Source: JAWKTT01 sp041398965
Lineage (GTDB): Bacteria; Planctomycetota; Planctomycetia; Planctomycetales; Planctomycetaceae
Reading direction: 5' to 3'
DNA length: 64,000 nucleotides
Assembly: GCA_041398965.1 (NCBI GenBank)
Contig: JAWKTT010000009.1
Coordinates: 1 to 64,000 of the forward strand
The position numbers were made by a program, and so were the translations under genes. A model generated the notes under the pieces. It was not told where the DNA came from. It searched no databases and saw nothing but the letters and a program-made list of their open reading frames with translations. Of this stretch, positions 52,922-62,544 are shown piece by piece (positions within the stretch are counted from its first letter, which is position 1; every line of letters begins with the position of its first letter).

Positions 52922-54208
52922 ATGCGACGTCGAGTAGTTGTTACGGGCATGGGAGCCATCACCCCGGTCGGGAAGTCGGTGGATTCGATGTGGGCCGCGT
53001 TGCAGCGGTCCGAAAGCGGTATCGGTCCGATCTCGCATTTCGACGCCTCAAACTTCCCCACGAAGTTTGCTTCTGAAGTCAAAGACTTTCGACTCGGCGA
53101 GTACATTGACAATCCCGAACGCTTCGAGTGTGCGGGGCGCAACGTCTGGTTTGCCATCGGTGCCGCAGTCGAAGCAGTCAAGGACAGCGGGCTCGACACC
53201 AGTGCCATCGATCCGTCGATGTTCGGGGTGTACCTTGGTGCAGGGGAAGGTCAGCAAGACTTCAACCTCTTCATGAGCCTGATTGCGGAAGCTCAGCACG
53301 ATGGCGTTTTTGACATGGAAGCGTTCACTAAAGCGGGGATGGCACAGCTCAATCCGCGCGAAGAGATCGAGCAAGAACCGAACATGACAGCCGGTCACCT
53401 GGCGAGTCTGTTCAACGCTCAAGGCCCGAACCTCAACTGCCTCACCGCCTGTGCGGCGTCGAGTCAGGCGATTGGCGAAGCCTCCGAAATCATCCGTCTG
53501 GGGGAAGCAGACATCATGCTGACCGGCGGGGCGCACAGCATGATTCACCCCTTCGGCGTGACCGGCTTCAACCTGTTGACCGCCCTCTCCACCAACAACG
53601 CGAACCCGCAAGGTGCTTCGCGCCCATTCGATCGTGACCGCGATGGATTCGTCCTCGGCGAAGGGGCGGGGATGCTCATCATCGAAGAACTCGAACACGC
53701 CAAAAAGCGGGGTGCCAAGATTTACGGCGAACTCATTGGATACGGTTCGACCGCAGACGCCTACCGCATCACCGATATTCACCCCGAAGGACGTGGAGCG
53801 ACCGGCTGCATCAAAATGGCTCTGAAAGATGCCCAGATCAACCCGGACGAGATCGACTACATCAACGCCCACGGCACGAGCACCTTGGTCAACGACAAAG
53901 TCGAAACGATGGCCATTAAGAACTCGCTCGGCGACGTCGCCTACAAGATTCCGGTCTCCAGCACCAAGAGCATGATGGGACACCTCATCGCCGCAGCGGG
54001 GAGTGCTGAAGCGATCGTCTGCCTGCTGTCAATTCGTGATAACATCGTCCCGCCGACGATTAACTACACGACCCCCGACCCCGCCTGCGACCTTGACTAC
54101 GTCCCGAACACCCCCCGCGACCACAAAGTCCGCCGCACGCTTTCCAACAGCTTCGGTTTCGGGGGCCAAAACATCTCGCTGATCTTCTCCGAGTACACCG
54201 GCAAATAG
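52922..54208 (+). CDS. Beta-ketoacyl-ACP synthase (KAS II / FabF-like)
   Basis: 428 residues from the ATG at 52922 (AGGAG upstream). Complete active site: Cys in LNCLTACAASSQ, His in NAHGTSTLVND, His in STKSMMGHLIAAAGS. Elongates acyl-ACP chains by decarboxylative condensation. Its companion upstream lacks the Cys; together they may form a heterodimer producing a specialised fatty or polyketide chain. No ACP, KR or DH gene is within the window. Confidence 0.92.
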   Translation: MRRRVVVTGMGAITPVGKSVDSMWAALQRSESGIGPISHFDASNFPTKFASEVKDFRLGEYIDNPERFECAGRNVWFAIGAAVEAVKDSGLDTSAIDPSMFGVYLGAGEGQQDFNLFMSLIAEAQHDGVFDMEAFTKAGMAQLNPREEIEQEPNMTAGHLASLFNAQGPNLNCLTACAASSQAIGEASEIIRLGEADIMLTGGAHSMIHPFGVTGFNLLTALSTNNANPQGASRPFDRDRDGFVLGEGAGMLIIEELEHAKKRGAKIYGELIGYGSTADAYRITDIHPEGRGATGCIKMALKDAQINPDEIDYINAHGTSTLVNDKVETMAIKNSLGDVAYKIPVSSTKSMMGHLIAAAGSAEAIVCLLSIRDNIVPPTINYTTPDPACDLDYVPNTPRDHKVRRTLSNSFGFGGQNISLIFSEYTGK

Positions 54209-54360
54209 ACCTGCGGAGTTGATCACGATCCGATGTCTCTCCCCACGTTTATCGTATGGAGATTCGCGGACGCGGTGTGACGATCGTTCGGTACGTCACT
54301 GGCGGGATACTCGGTTCAGCCCGTACGTCGCTCGCCACTTCGCCTCATGATGTTCGACTG

Positions 54361-55095
54361 ATGACCATGATTGAGGTGGAATCGATATTGACCAGCAGTC
54401 GGTTGGGTCGCGCCTATACCGTGTGGTCCGTGAGGGGGACAGAATCCACTTCGGCGGGTCTGTGTCTGTTTCTGGATGGCGAGTTTTATCGTCAGCGGAT
54501 GGCAACCGTCGACATCGTCAACCGACTCATCGCGGAGAAGAAGATTCCTCCCGTCAATCTGATCTTTGTGTCGCACATCGACTCGGACGCTCGGCATCGG
54601 GACTACATTTGTAATCCTGACTACACAGCGTTTCTTGCAGAGGAATTGTTGCCCTGGGTCGCGAAATCTGGCCTGTCGACATCGAGTGACGTTTTACTTG
54701 CAGGACTTAGTCTGAGTGGATTAGCCGCTGCTTACGCTGGGGTCGAATATCCGCATCTCTTCACCCGCGTTCTCTGCCAGTCCCCTTCGGCGTGGTGGTC
54801 CAACGAATGGCTCACGTCGCATGTCATGAGACGTTCACACATCTCGTCGAGCTTCTGGATCAGCGTTGGCTCCGAAGAAAACGACGACAATGTTCGCCAC
54901 TCCCCAACGTTGGAGCAAAAGGTCAGCCAACGTATCTCTTGCCAGGCCCTCGCCAATTCACTGACGCAATGCTCGGCACGAACTCTCTTCCACGAATACC
55001 CTGGCGGACACACCTTGCTCGACTGGGAGCAAGACCTTCCACAAGCCCTCGGTTGGTTGTACAGCGATCGTGTCGATCAATCGCAGGAGTCTTGA
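54361..55095 (+). CDS. Putative esterase, alpha/beta hydrolase (Esterase D/Fes-like)
   Basis: 244 residues from the ATG at 54361; the frame opens at 54256. Family pattern: ESILTSSRLGRAYTVWSV, CLFLDGEFY, nucleophile elbow LLAGLSLSGLAAAYAG (Ser), CQSPSAWW, and EYPGGHTLLDWEQDLPQAL supplying the His. Resembles the enterochelin-esterase-type PF00756 family. No signal peptide. Substrate unknown. Confidence 0.82.
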   Translation: MTMIEVESILTSSRLGRAYTVWSVRGTESTSAGLCLFLDGEFYRQRMATVDIVNRLIAEKKIPPVNLIFVSHIDSDARHRDYICNPDYTAFLAEELLPWVAKSGLSTSSDVLLAGLSLSGLAAAYAGVEYPHLFTRVLCQSPSAWWSNEWLTSHVMRRSHISSSFWISVGSEENDDNVRHSPTLEQKVSQRISCQALANSLTQCSARTLFHEYPGGHTLLDWEQDLPQALGWLYSDRVDQSQES

Positions 55096-55179
55096 CTGTT
55101 CTCTCGGTCAACTCTCGTTCTTTTCAGGTCAGGTCCTTCCGGAAGTTGTTCGAGGAGACGAGACTTGAGGGGGGGAAGC

Positions 55180-55965
55180 TTACTTCTTGCGACGGAGGAC
55201 GAAGACGACATCTTCTGTTCGGGCGTCGATGGTGATGGGGCGGTCGAGGCGGTAGTGGAAGTCGTATGTAGCGACGGTCTCGAACTCGGGGACTTGATCG
55301 AGGAGGCTTTGCATCTGTTCTTTGCTGTACGTGCGGTAGTTCATCTCATCGTCGATGCGGGAAAGTTCCGTCGGCGTGTAGATGTGAAAAGTGAGGCCGA
55401 GCTTCTCGTTGCGGTTCTTGCGGTCCAGTCCCTTCGACCACATGTGCGAGAGAATCTGCAAGTTCCCCCGTTGAGCAGTCCACGACTCTTCCATCTGGCG
55501 AGAACCTCGCGATGGGATGAGATGCAGCCCGAGTAGGTAGAGTCCGCCGGGGTTGAGGGCCGCCGCCACGCACTTGAGGTGCCCTTCTGCCTGGGCTTCG
55601 GTCGAGAGGTGCCGGAAGCTGTTAATCATGTTGAAGGCGGCATCGTACTTCTTCCTGACCCGAAAGTCCGACATGTCACCCACAACGGTCGACGCTGGAA
55701 ATCCGCAACGGACGAGCCGCTTGTTGCAGTAGTCGATCGCCTTTTCATTGAGGTCGTTCCCCCCCACTTCATACCCCGCCTGGGCGAGCTTGATGAGCAG
55801 GCGTCCGGTGCCGCAAGCGGGCTCGAAGATTCGCTTCACCTTCCGTCCGGCATGTTTGGCGAAGCACCCTTGCAGGAAATCAAACTCTGCCTTCCAGTCC
55901 GATCCGAAGAGCAAATCGTAGTATTTCGGGAAGTCGTAGAGATTGGCCTTAATCGTTTCGGTCAT
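55180..55965 (-). CDS. Class I SAM-dependent methyltransferase
   Basis: 261 residues. Begins TETIKANLYDFPKYYDLLFG. The SAM-binding glycine motif is IFEPACGTGRLLIKLAQAG, followed by GGNDLNEKAIDYC and the motif II/III region YDAAFNMINSFRHL. The second half is beta-rich with a C-terminal VVFVLRRKK. Substrate unknown; convergent with the esterase gene. Confidence 0.88.
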   Translation of the reverse strand: MTETIKANLYDFPKYYDLLFGSDWKAEFDFLQGCFAKHAGRKVKRIFEPACGTGRLLIKLAQAGYEVGGNDLNEKAIDYCNKRLVRCGFPASTVVGDMSDFRVRKKYDAAFNMINSFRHLSTEAQAEGHLKCVAAALNPGGLYLLGLHLIPSRGSRQMEESWTAQRGNLQILSHMWSKGLDRKNRNEKLGLTFHIYTPTELSRIDDEMNYRTYSKEQMQSLLDQVPEFETVATYDFHYRLDRPITIDARTEDVVFVLRRKK

Positions 55966-56206
55966 GAGGATCTTCGTCGGGCAGAGGTGAGTCAGGGAGC
56001 AGAACAGAGCCGTGGCCGTTCATCAATCGCGGCATGATATCATTCCCCCCTCGAAATTCGACGCACCACAACGGAGGCGTCCTTCCGCTGAGGGGCGAAT
56101 CGGTCTTCGTTCGTGTGGCATCTGTTGACGCCGTCAGGTTAGACTACCGGCAATGGAACAGAGTGATCGGCTTGAGTTGTGTATCGACCCTTACTGGAGT
56201 CCACAG

Positions 56207-57622
56207 ATGGCGGCAACATCTCGACGCAGGTTCTTACAGCAGGCGAGCCGTCTCTCCTGGGCAGCGATGGGGAGTCAGTGGCTGGGGGCTTCCACTTGGG
56301 GGGGGCCACATTCTCAGATTCCTCTCGGACTGCGGGGGACGCAACATGAGTCGGTGCGTGTCCTGAATCCTCGCAATCGGGTTCCGGTCTCTTTTATCGT
56401 GGATGACTCGACCTGTCTGGTCAACATGGGTCACTTCTGCATGCCTCAGTTTGCGACCGCCTGGCCCGATCGAAAGGAGTATCATCACCCCTGGCAGACT
56501 TGGCCACGCGAGATTCCCGACAGCTTCGTGCGGGAGTTTGGTGAGTGGTGTGCTGAACAGGGAGTGAAGGGGAAATACAGCATCGTGCCGTACCCTGCCT
56601 GTGTCGGCTGGCTCGACCGCGAACTCCCCGGCTGGTCGCGAAAGCAATTAGAAGCGAGCCTCCAACTGGTCCGCGACCTGATGGTCCCGCACTGGGATAT
56701 TCACCCGGAGATGATTACACACACACGAGTCATCGACCTGAAAACCGGGCGACCATTTCCCGAGATTAGTTCGGCCACGATGGAGAACTCTTATCCACGT
56801 GAGAAAACGAGTGTTGACGAGTTAGCAGCTTACTTAGCCTATGCCCTGAAGATATTAAAGAACTGCGATCTCCCATGCGACGGAGTGACGACGCCGGGAG
56901 GATTTGGAAACCTGGTCAAGCCAGAGTTGTCACAGGCAGTCTTCGAATCGGTGCGAGATATTTATGGTAGTGAGATTCCGCATTATTTTAAGTATGTTAT
57001 CGACCCCGGCGAGAGCACTCAGCCACAGCTGGAGCATGTCTCGGGGACGACTGCGGCCGACCGAAAGATCACCGTCAATGTGGTCGCCGGCACAGGGGAC
57101 TGGTTTGGCGGATGGGATGGCGTTCAGACGCCGGAACCGGACCGCTACGCGACGGTTGATGGCGAAGGGGGCCGGGTGGTACAGATGATTCGCAACGGCG
57201 AACCAGCCGTCTTTCTGTGTCATTGGCCCGGCTTGTATTGCAACGGGACAAAGACCGGTTTGCAGGCATTTCAGCAAGTCGTCACCTCAATCAACTCTCA
57301 TCATGGTGACCGCATCACCTGGATGAAAGTCAGTGAGATCGCGCGTTACTGGGCAGCAAAAGGGATGACGCAGATCGAACGCAAGGGAGCCACAATACAG
57401 TTCTCGGCCCCTTATGCTTGTCCTGCCTGGACAGTCCAGGTAACGGGATCCACAACCACCCGGCCGGTGTATCGCTCGGGAACAACATCAACCCCACTTC
57501 AAGAGGCCCGCAACCTCGATACCCTGCAACCGGGCCAATGGCTCGGCGACCCGGCCACAAACAAAGTCACACTTTGCTTCGACCTTATCCAAGGCTTGTC
57601 CGAAGTGGTCCTGTCGACTTGA
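56207..57622 (+). CDS. Tat-exported protein of unknown function, deacetylase-like pattern
   Basis: 471 residues from the ATG at 56207 (an upstream ATG at 56153 is less likely). Twin-arginine signal SRRRFLQQASRLSW. The mature protein starts with VPVSFIVDDSTCLVNMGHFC, a segment similar to the DD motif of polysaccharide deacetylases, followed by WDIHPEMITHTRVID and DGVTTPGGFGN. A barrel-type carbohydrate-active or metal-dependent enzyme is plausible. The C-terminus is a beta-rich appendage. Confidence 0.65.
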   Translation: MAATSRRRFLQQASRLSWAAMGSQWLGASTWGGPHSQIPLGLRGTQHESVRVLNPRNRVPVSFIVDDSTCLVNMGHFCMPQFATAWPDRKEYHHPWQTWPREIPDSFVREFGEWCAEQGVKGKYSIVPYPACVGWLDRELPGWSRKQLEASLQLVRDLMVPHWDIHPEMITHTRVIDLKTGRPFPEISSATMENSYPREKTSVDELAAYLAYALKILKNCDLPCDGVTTPGGFGNLVKPELSQAVFESVRDIYGSEIPHYFKYVIDPGESTQPQLEHVSGTTAADRKITVNVVAGTGDWFGGWDGVQTPEPDRYATVDGEGGRVVQMIRNGEPAVFLCHWPGLYCNGTKTGLQAFQQVVTSINSHHGDRITWMKVSEIARYWAAKGMTQIERKGATIQFSAPYACPAWTVQVTGSTTTRPVYRSGTTSTPLQEARNLDTLQPGQWLGDPATNKVTLCFDLIQGLSEVVLST

Positions 57623-57721
57623 CCTTCAACGACATATACTAAGTACCTAGAAGTTTCCAGGGGATGGCATTGCGAGAGATGCACTCTGGATTGGCAAGAA
57701 ACATTTCGCGAGGAAGCCAGC

Positions 57722-59338
57722 ATGGAGGTCGAAGAGAAGTCGGTCGAGAAACGTGACGCTTTGTCAATCGTGGAGTTCTCGTGGTGGGAGCCGATTGCCG
57801 CATTGGCCAGTGTCGTGCTGTTTAATGTGCTTGTATATCACGGGCATGGACTAACGGGGGCCGCGACGTTTCTGTTCGGTTGGGCCGGGTTGATGTGGCT
57901 CGGGTCACCTAGGCGGAAGTGGTTGTTCTCGACCAACATTGTACTGAGCTTGCTGCTCATTACGTTGCTACGGCTTGTCTGGCTGGGAGATGAACTCGTT
58001 ATCGGTTGCGGACTGTTGCTGACTGCCAGTTTTACTTTAACTCTCTGGGGAAAGACTCCTTATCTGCACGAACTCTTCGTGCATGTCGCTCAAATGGGAG
58101 CGGGAGGGGTGATGTCGTGGATTCAGGGTATCGTTCGTCTGTCGACGAAGTGGCATGGTACACGATTCGCCATCCGTCTCGGATTACTTCTTCCCGTCGC
58201 TGCCGTCCTGGTGTTTGGAACGATCTTTGTCTTTGCAAACCCAGACTTAGCGGCGTGGGTCAAGGCGACATGGTACGACTGGGTCGACAACTTTTTGGGT
58301 CGCCTGGAAGATTGGTTGCCCGTCCCGGTACAGTTGGTGCTCTGGATCGTGGTCGGCGTCTGCACCTTGGGGTTGATGAGGCCGCTCCCTATTGAAATGA
58401 CCCGCACTCCGCGACGTCTGTTCGATGCTCCTGCCGGCCGTGACGACCTCGTTGACAACAACACGAGACAAGAGCCGATCTTTGAATCGGCAATGCTGGG
58501 GCCTTATCGGAATATGCTCATCTCTCTGATTGTCCTCTTTGTCGTTTACTTAGTCTTTGAGTTCACGACCCTTTGGGGGCGGGATTTTCCGCAGGGGTTT
58601 TATTATGCGGGATATGCCCACGAGGGAGCCGGTTGGCTGACGGCGGCCCTTGCCTTGGCAACGGTTGTACTCTCAACCATCTTTCGCGGCGACGTCCTGA
58701 CCGACGAAAGACTCCCCGGGCTCAAGAAGCTAGCATGGGGATGGTCTGCTTTGAATGTGTTACTCGCGATTGCCGTCTATCACCGATTGATGATCTATAT
58801 CAACTTCAACGGGATGACCCGGATGCGAATGGTCGGCCTCTTTGGGGTGACGACGGTCATTGTTGGGTTCTTGTTAGTTATCACAAAAATTGTGAAGCGG
58901 CGGAACTTCTTCTGGCTGATACAGAGACAGTTGTGGGTCCCGGCGGTTGCGACCGTGCTGTATGCAGCCACTCCGGTCGACTGGCTGGTTCACACGTGGA
59001 ATTCTCGACAGATTCTGGCAGGGCATCTTGCTCCTGCAGTGCAGATCACCGAGCACGATGTCGATGCTCAGGGGGTATTGGCGTTGTGCTCGCTGGCTGA
59101 CCATGAAGACCCGGTCATTCGTGACGGAATCCGGTCACTGCTTGCTCGTTGGTCGAGTCGACTGGGCCGGGAACGAAACGAGCAAGAGACGGATCACTGG
59201 ACCGCCTTTCAATATGCCGAGACTTTGCTCATCGATCGATTAGCAGAGCTGCATCCGAAGTGGAGTCCATTCGAGGAGCAGGTTCCGCAAGAGAGCGCCT
59301 GGAAGGCGTTTCGTAAGTTTGCCTATCAATGGTATTAG
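57722..59338 (+). CDS. DUF4153/DUF4173-like multi-pass membrane protein
   Basis: 538 residues with about ten to eleven membrane helices, e.g. IAALASVVLFNVLVYHG, LLLPVAAVLVFGTIFVFAN, LVLWIVVGVCTLGLM. The region YAHEGAGWLTAALALATVVL ... YHRLMIYINFNGMTRMRMVGLFG is typical of DUF4153/4173. A soluble C-terminal part of about 100 residues follows (LADHEDPVIRDGIRSLLARW). Function unknown. Confidence 0.75.
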   Translation: MEVEEKSVEKRDALSIVEFSWWEPIAALASVVLFNVLVYHGHGLTGAATFLFGWAGLMWLGSPRRKWLFSTNIVLSLLLITLLRLVWLGDELVIGCGLLLTASFTLTLWGKTPYLHELFVHVAQMGAGGVMSWIQGIVRLSTKWHGTRFAIRLGLLLPVAAVLVFGTIFVFANPDLAAWVKATWYDWVDNFLGRLEDWLPVPVQLVLWIVVGVCTLGLMRPLPIEMTRTPRRLFDAPAGRDDLVDNNTRQEPIFESAMLGPYRNMLISLIVLFVVYLVFEFTTLWGRDFPQGFYYAGYAHEGAGWLTAALALATVVLSTIFRGDVLTDERLPGLKKLAWGWSALNVLLAIAVYHRLMIYINFNGMTRMRMVGLFGVTTVIVGFLLVITKIVKRRNFFWLIQRQLWVPAVATVLYAATPVDWLVHTWNSRQILAGHLAPAVQITEHDVDAQGVLALCSLADHEDPVIRDGIRSLLARWSSRLGRERNEQETDHWTAFQYAETLLIDRLAELHPKWSPFEEQVPQESAWKAFRKFAYQWY

Positions 59339-59406
59339 GCAGGAGGAGCGGCGTAGCAGAGAGCATGGCGAGTTGTACTGCCCCACGCTGACAATGTGGG
59401 GCCATC

Positions 59407-59540
59407 AAGCCTGTTGAAAATCGTGGGGCAGTCTTTCCCGCCTGACTTAGTGCCGTCTGATGCTTAGGCAGAAAGCGTACGAGTTGCTCTTGTCAGATTG
59501 AAAATCTGACCCACGGTCGTTAGTCAACGAGCCGCTATGC
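59407..59540. repeat. Dispersed ~95-bp hairpin repeat, copy 3
   Basis: Contains GCGTACGAGTTGCTCTTG, the hairpin GTCAGATTGAAAATCTGAC and CCCACGGTCGT. It is preceded by AGCCTGTTGAAAA as in copy 2. It lies between the convergent DUF4153-like and DUF11 genes, as copy 1 does between two convergent genes. Confidence 0.72.
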
Positions 59541-59569
59541 TGAGACGTATTGATTTGCCGCAAGTGTGA

Positions 59570-61399
59570 TTAGTTCACGCGACACTTAAAGGTGATGCTG
59601 CCGCCGGTTTGGCCTTTGAGTGGGTCGTCGAATTTGAAGGTGAGCAGGACGCTCCCTTCGCCGTTGTCCGTCGCATCGGCCGTGCCGGGAAGATTGCAGT
59701 CAACGGAACCGGGGATGTACTGCATCCGCGGGGTGAGGTTGTCGACGATGGTGACGTCGAACAGGTCTCGTCCGCCGAGGTTGTCGAACCGGATCGTGAA
59801 GGTGATGATGTCACCCGGCTTAGCCACTTCCTTATCGGCCAACTTGACAATGCGGAGTTCACCCGGAGCACGACGGTCTTCGATGCCGGTGACATTTCGG
59901 ACTTTGAACTCGGCTTGAAGTTCGTGACCGTTCGATTCATGTGCGGCGATGACTGGGTTCAAGTCGCGAGACCATGACGCGGCGGCTTGTGCCCCGAAGT
60001 AGAGGATCGGTTCTTCGTTCTGTCGCAGTCGTCCTTCCTGGATGAACGACAATGATTGGTACGAGATCAAACGTTCTTCGAGACCGCGGGCGATGTCCAC
60101 TTTGTCGAGCGAACCTTCCCAGGCATCGACCCGAATGCCGCTGGCACGAGCCGAGGTGTCGAGACGAGCGAGCGAGTTGCGCTGTGTCTGTTCTTCAATT
60201 CCGAGTCGCGTATCGATCCCAGCGATTTGGACCCCATCATGGGCAGCGGCGATGATATCGAGGTCTTCGTTGATGGCGGGGGCGGTCTTCGATCGGACCG
60301 CAGCGAACCGGGGGGCGTAGATGCAGACTTTCGAACTCACTGCGGAGCGAGCTTTTCCGGTTTCGTCCTTAAACTCGCCGATGGTGTCTTCGGTGTCGAG
60401 ACCACTGCGTGCGGCCCCTTCATAGTGGAAGGGCATGCCGCGGTCCCCACCATCGCAAAGATATTCGTCGGGGTATTCGGTCGGATCAATCGGTTCGGGG
60501 CCGAAGGGGCCAAGGATGGTCGGACAGGTTCCGGTTGGGCAGACCACTTCACCCGGCTGAGGGATGCGAGGTGATGTTGTGTGCGAGATCGGGCTGAGGG
60601 GATGCCGTCCGGCGGACGGTGACCCTGCAAAGCGGTTGGTGTCAACCGGTCGATCGTCTCGTGGGATGGCTCGACCGGGCCACTCGGGAGTCTCCGGGCG
60701 TTGGACGGGGACCGGTCTCGCTGCGGGGTCGGTTTCATCTTCGTAGAAAGCGACCTGTTGAATGCCGTCGTCGAGCGTTTCGTCGAGCAGGCTGCGGTTG
60801 CCAACCGGAGGACGTGATGTGGAGTCTGTGGCGGCGAGAGTTCGCGAGAGTGGTTCGAGTGGCTCTCGTGATGTCTGGGGGGCGAGTGGTTCGACAGCAG
60901 CACGTGAGCCAGCGATTTTGACCAAACCGGCTTCACTCTCTGGTTGTGAGCGTTGGTCTCGCAGGTCGGCGAGTTGGCGACTCATGCCGGGTTGTGGGCC
61001 TTGTTCGGAACGAGCAGAGTAGGCAGGACGCTCGGGGAGGGAGATCTCTCCACGTTGGTTGGACGATGCGTTGCGCGGATCGTTCAGGCCGGCATCATAG
61101 GGATTGGCGGAGGGGTCTGTCGGACGGGGGGTCTTGATGTCGGAGAAAGTGACCGTCTGACGTTTGGCTTCTTCTTGCCATTGACGCTTCTGGGCTTCGA
61201 TCATGTTGTGCGTGGCAGCACGCCCCTGAGCTTCTGGCGACTTACCCGGTCCCGTGACACTGCAACCCGAGGTGAGCGAAACAGTCAGCAGCCCCCCGAG
61301 CAAAGAGGTCCCAAGGAGCGAAGCCTTGAAGAACTCGGCAGCAGATCGTCCGACAAAGCCACGCAGGGACGAATTACGAGCGGGGAGGGAAGGTGCCAT
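59570..61399 (-). CDS. DUF11-domain outer envelope lipoprotein
   Basis: 609 residues from the ATG at 61399. Lipoprotein-type signal: SLLGTSLLGGLLTVSLTSGC. Long Pro/Arg/Ser-rich region, a Cys-rich segment (VVCPTGTCP, about 280-330), then a DUF11 immunoglobulin-like repeat at the C-terminus (DKEVAKPGDIITFTIRFDNLG ... VTIVDNLTPRMQYIPGSV). Such proteins occur in planctomycete cell walls. Last of three minus-strand envelope genes. Confidence 0.82.
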   Translation of the reverse strand: MAPSLPARNSSLRGFVGRSAAEFFKASLLGTSLLGGLLTVSLTSGCSVTGPGKSPEAQGRAATHNMIEAQKRQWQEEAKRQTVTFSDIKTPRPTDPSANPYDAGLNDPRNASSNQRGEISLPERPAYSARSEQGPQPGMSRQLADLRDQRSQPESEAGLVKIAGSRAAVEPLAPQTSREPLEPLSRTLAATDSTSRPPVGNRSLLDETLDDGIQQVAFYEDETDPAARPVPVQRPETPEWPGRAIPRDDRPVDTNRFAGSPSAGRHPLSPISHTTSPRIPQPGEVVCPTGTCPTILGPFGPEPIDPTEYPDEYLCDGGDRGMPFHYEGAARSGLDTEDTIGEFKDETGKARSAVSSKVCIYAPRFAAVRSKTAPAINEDLDIIAAAHDGVQIAGIDTRLGIEEQTQRNSLARLDTSARASGIRVDAWEGSLDKVDIARGLEERLISYQSLSFIQEGRLRQNEEPILYFGAQAAASWSRDLNPVIAAHESNGHELQAEFKVRNVTGIEDRRAPGELRIVKLADKEVAKPGDIITFTIRFDNLGGRDLFDVTIVDNLTPRMQYIPGSVDCNLPGTADATDNGEGSVLLTFKFDDPLKGQTGGSITFKCRVN

Positions 61400-61579
61400 G
61401 AAGGACTCTCTATGTGTCGAGTGAAGTTTCGACTCCCGCTCCCCCCGGGGCGATGAGTCAGACGGATCGTTGAAGTTGGTAATGTTGCCGTGGCGTGATG
61501 TCGTGGTTGTATCGTGTTGATGTGGTTTGACGTGTTGGTGCGGCCCCACACATGAAGTGTGGGACTATTCGGGTTGCAA

Positions 61580-62296
61580 TCATTCGGACGGTGCGAGGGG
61601 AGCGACGCGGACAGGGGCGGTCGCACGGAGGAGTTCATCGAACGGGTTGTTGGGGTCGGGCTGGCGTCCGCCAATCCGGAGAATCGCCATCGGTCGCCCC
61701 AGTTGATGGGCTGCATCCAAAAGGTTGCGCTGACTCGGGATATCGAACGTCACGATCCCCCGCTCTTCTTGAGCGATTGGCGAAGCAGTCTGCGGGGCCT
61801 CGAGGTAGATCACCTTGTTGACCATCTGATTCTTCAGCACCATTTCAATCTCGTCCTCGGAGATGAAGATCGGGATGGGGAACTCCTCTTCGCGACCGAC
61901 CGGTGTGTGCATCCGGCTGAGAATTTCGACGGTCGGATAGAGTTCGACCCCCGGATACTCGGGCATTCCTGCGATGCGAAACCGATAGAGTCGTCCCACC
62001 AACATCCCCGCTTGAGCCGGGGCTTGCGCGAGAATCGGCTGCTGCTGTTCGCTGGAGTAGAAGGAGACGAGTCCCTCGGTGGGAACCTCGATGCGAACCG
62101 GTTGAAAGAACCCGCGATTGACTGGCTTCGCTTGCAAAGCCCATTCGCCCGATTGGCCGGGACGGTGCATGTGATGTTGCGGCGTGTAGCTTCCCTTGCG
62201 GGGAGGAACATCGCGATACAGGTCTTCCCCGACCGCAGGCAGAGTGATTGCCAGCAGGAAGAGACCGAGCGTCAGGCTGCGGAGGACGAGTCCCAT
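61580..62296 (-). CDS. Secreted protein, paralogous to the next lipoprotein gene
   Basis: 238 residues. Signal peptide SLTLGLFLLAITLPAVG. The core segment YRFRIAGMPEYPGVELYPTV ... IPIFISEDEIEMVLKNQMVNKVIYLEAP matches the segment at about residues 160-230 of the lipoprotein at 62545 (YRLKLSRIPNREGLVLYPSL ... TDEDIDQIQTNNFVTKVVYLPE). Both are therefore one family, unnamed here. Confidence 0.72.
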   Translation of the reverse strand: MGLVLRSLTLGLFLLAITLPAVGEDLYRDVPPRKGSYTPQHHMHRPGQSGEWALQAKPVNRGFFQPVRIEVPTEGLVSFYSSEQQQPILAQAPAQAGMLVGRLYRFRIAGMPEYPGVELYPTVEILSRMHTPVGREEEFPIPIFISEDEIEMVLKNQMVNKVIYLEAPQTASPIAQEERGIVTFDIPSQRNLLDAAHQLGRPMAILRIGGRQPDPNNPFDELLRATAPVRVAPLAPSE

Positions 62297-62544
62297 TTTC
62301 CCATCATCCCTGAAGGGGTGTATCGTAGAAAGAACGTGACGCGAGGTGGGGCATCATTGCTCTGGGGAGTCGATATCAGTCGTCCCCCGAGGAGGTCAAC
62401 TTCAGACGTCGCGAAACGACCATTCGGCCGACTCGCACTGCAAGTCTTGCCGAATGAGGTCTGTTTTCGACCATTCGGCCCGCAGCCATCGAGAGTGGAC
62501 ATCTCGATGGCTGCGGGACTGAAGGTCAGCAGTAAGTGATCCGA

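Noticed and set aside
52678..53076. Possible acyl-carrier-protein gene between the ketosynthases
   Set aside because: No DSL phosphopantetheine motif; the frame is Arg/Ser-rich and overlaps the next gene.
53048..53983. Long minus-strand open frame opposite the FabF-like gene
   Set aside because: Antisense shadow of a strongly conserved ketosynthase gene; no domain of its own.
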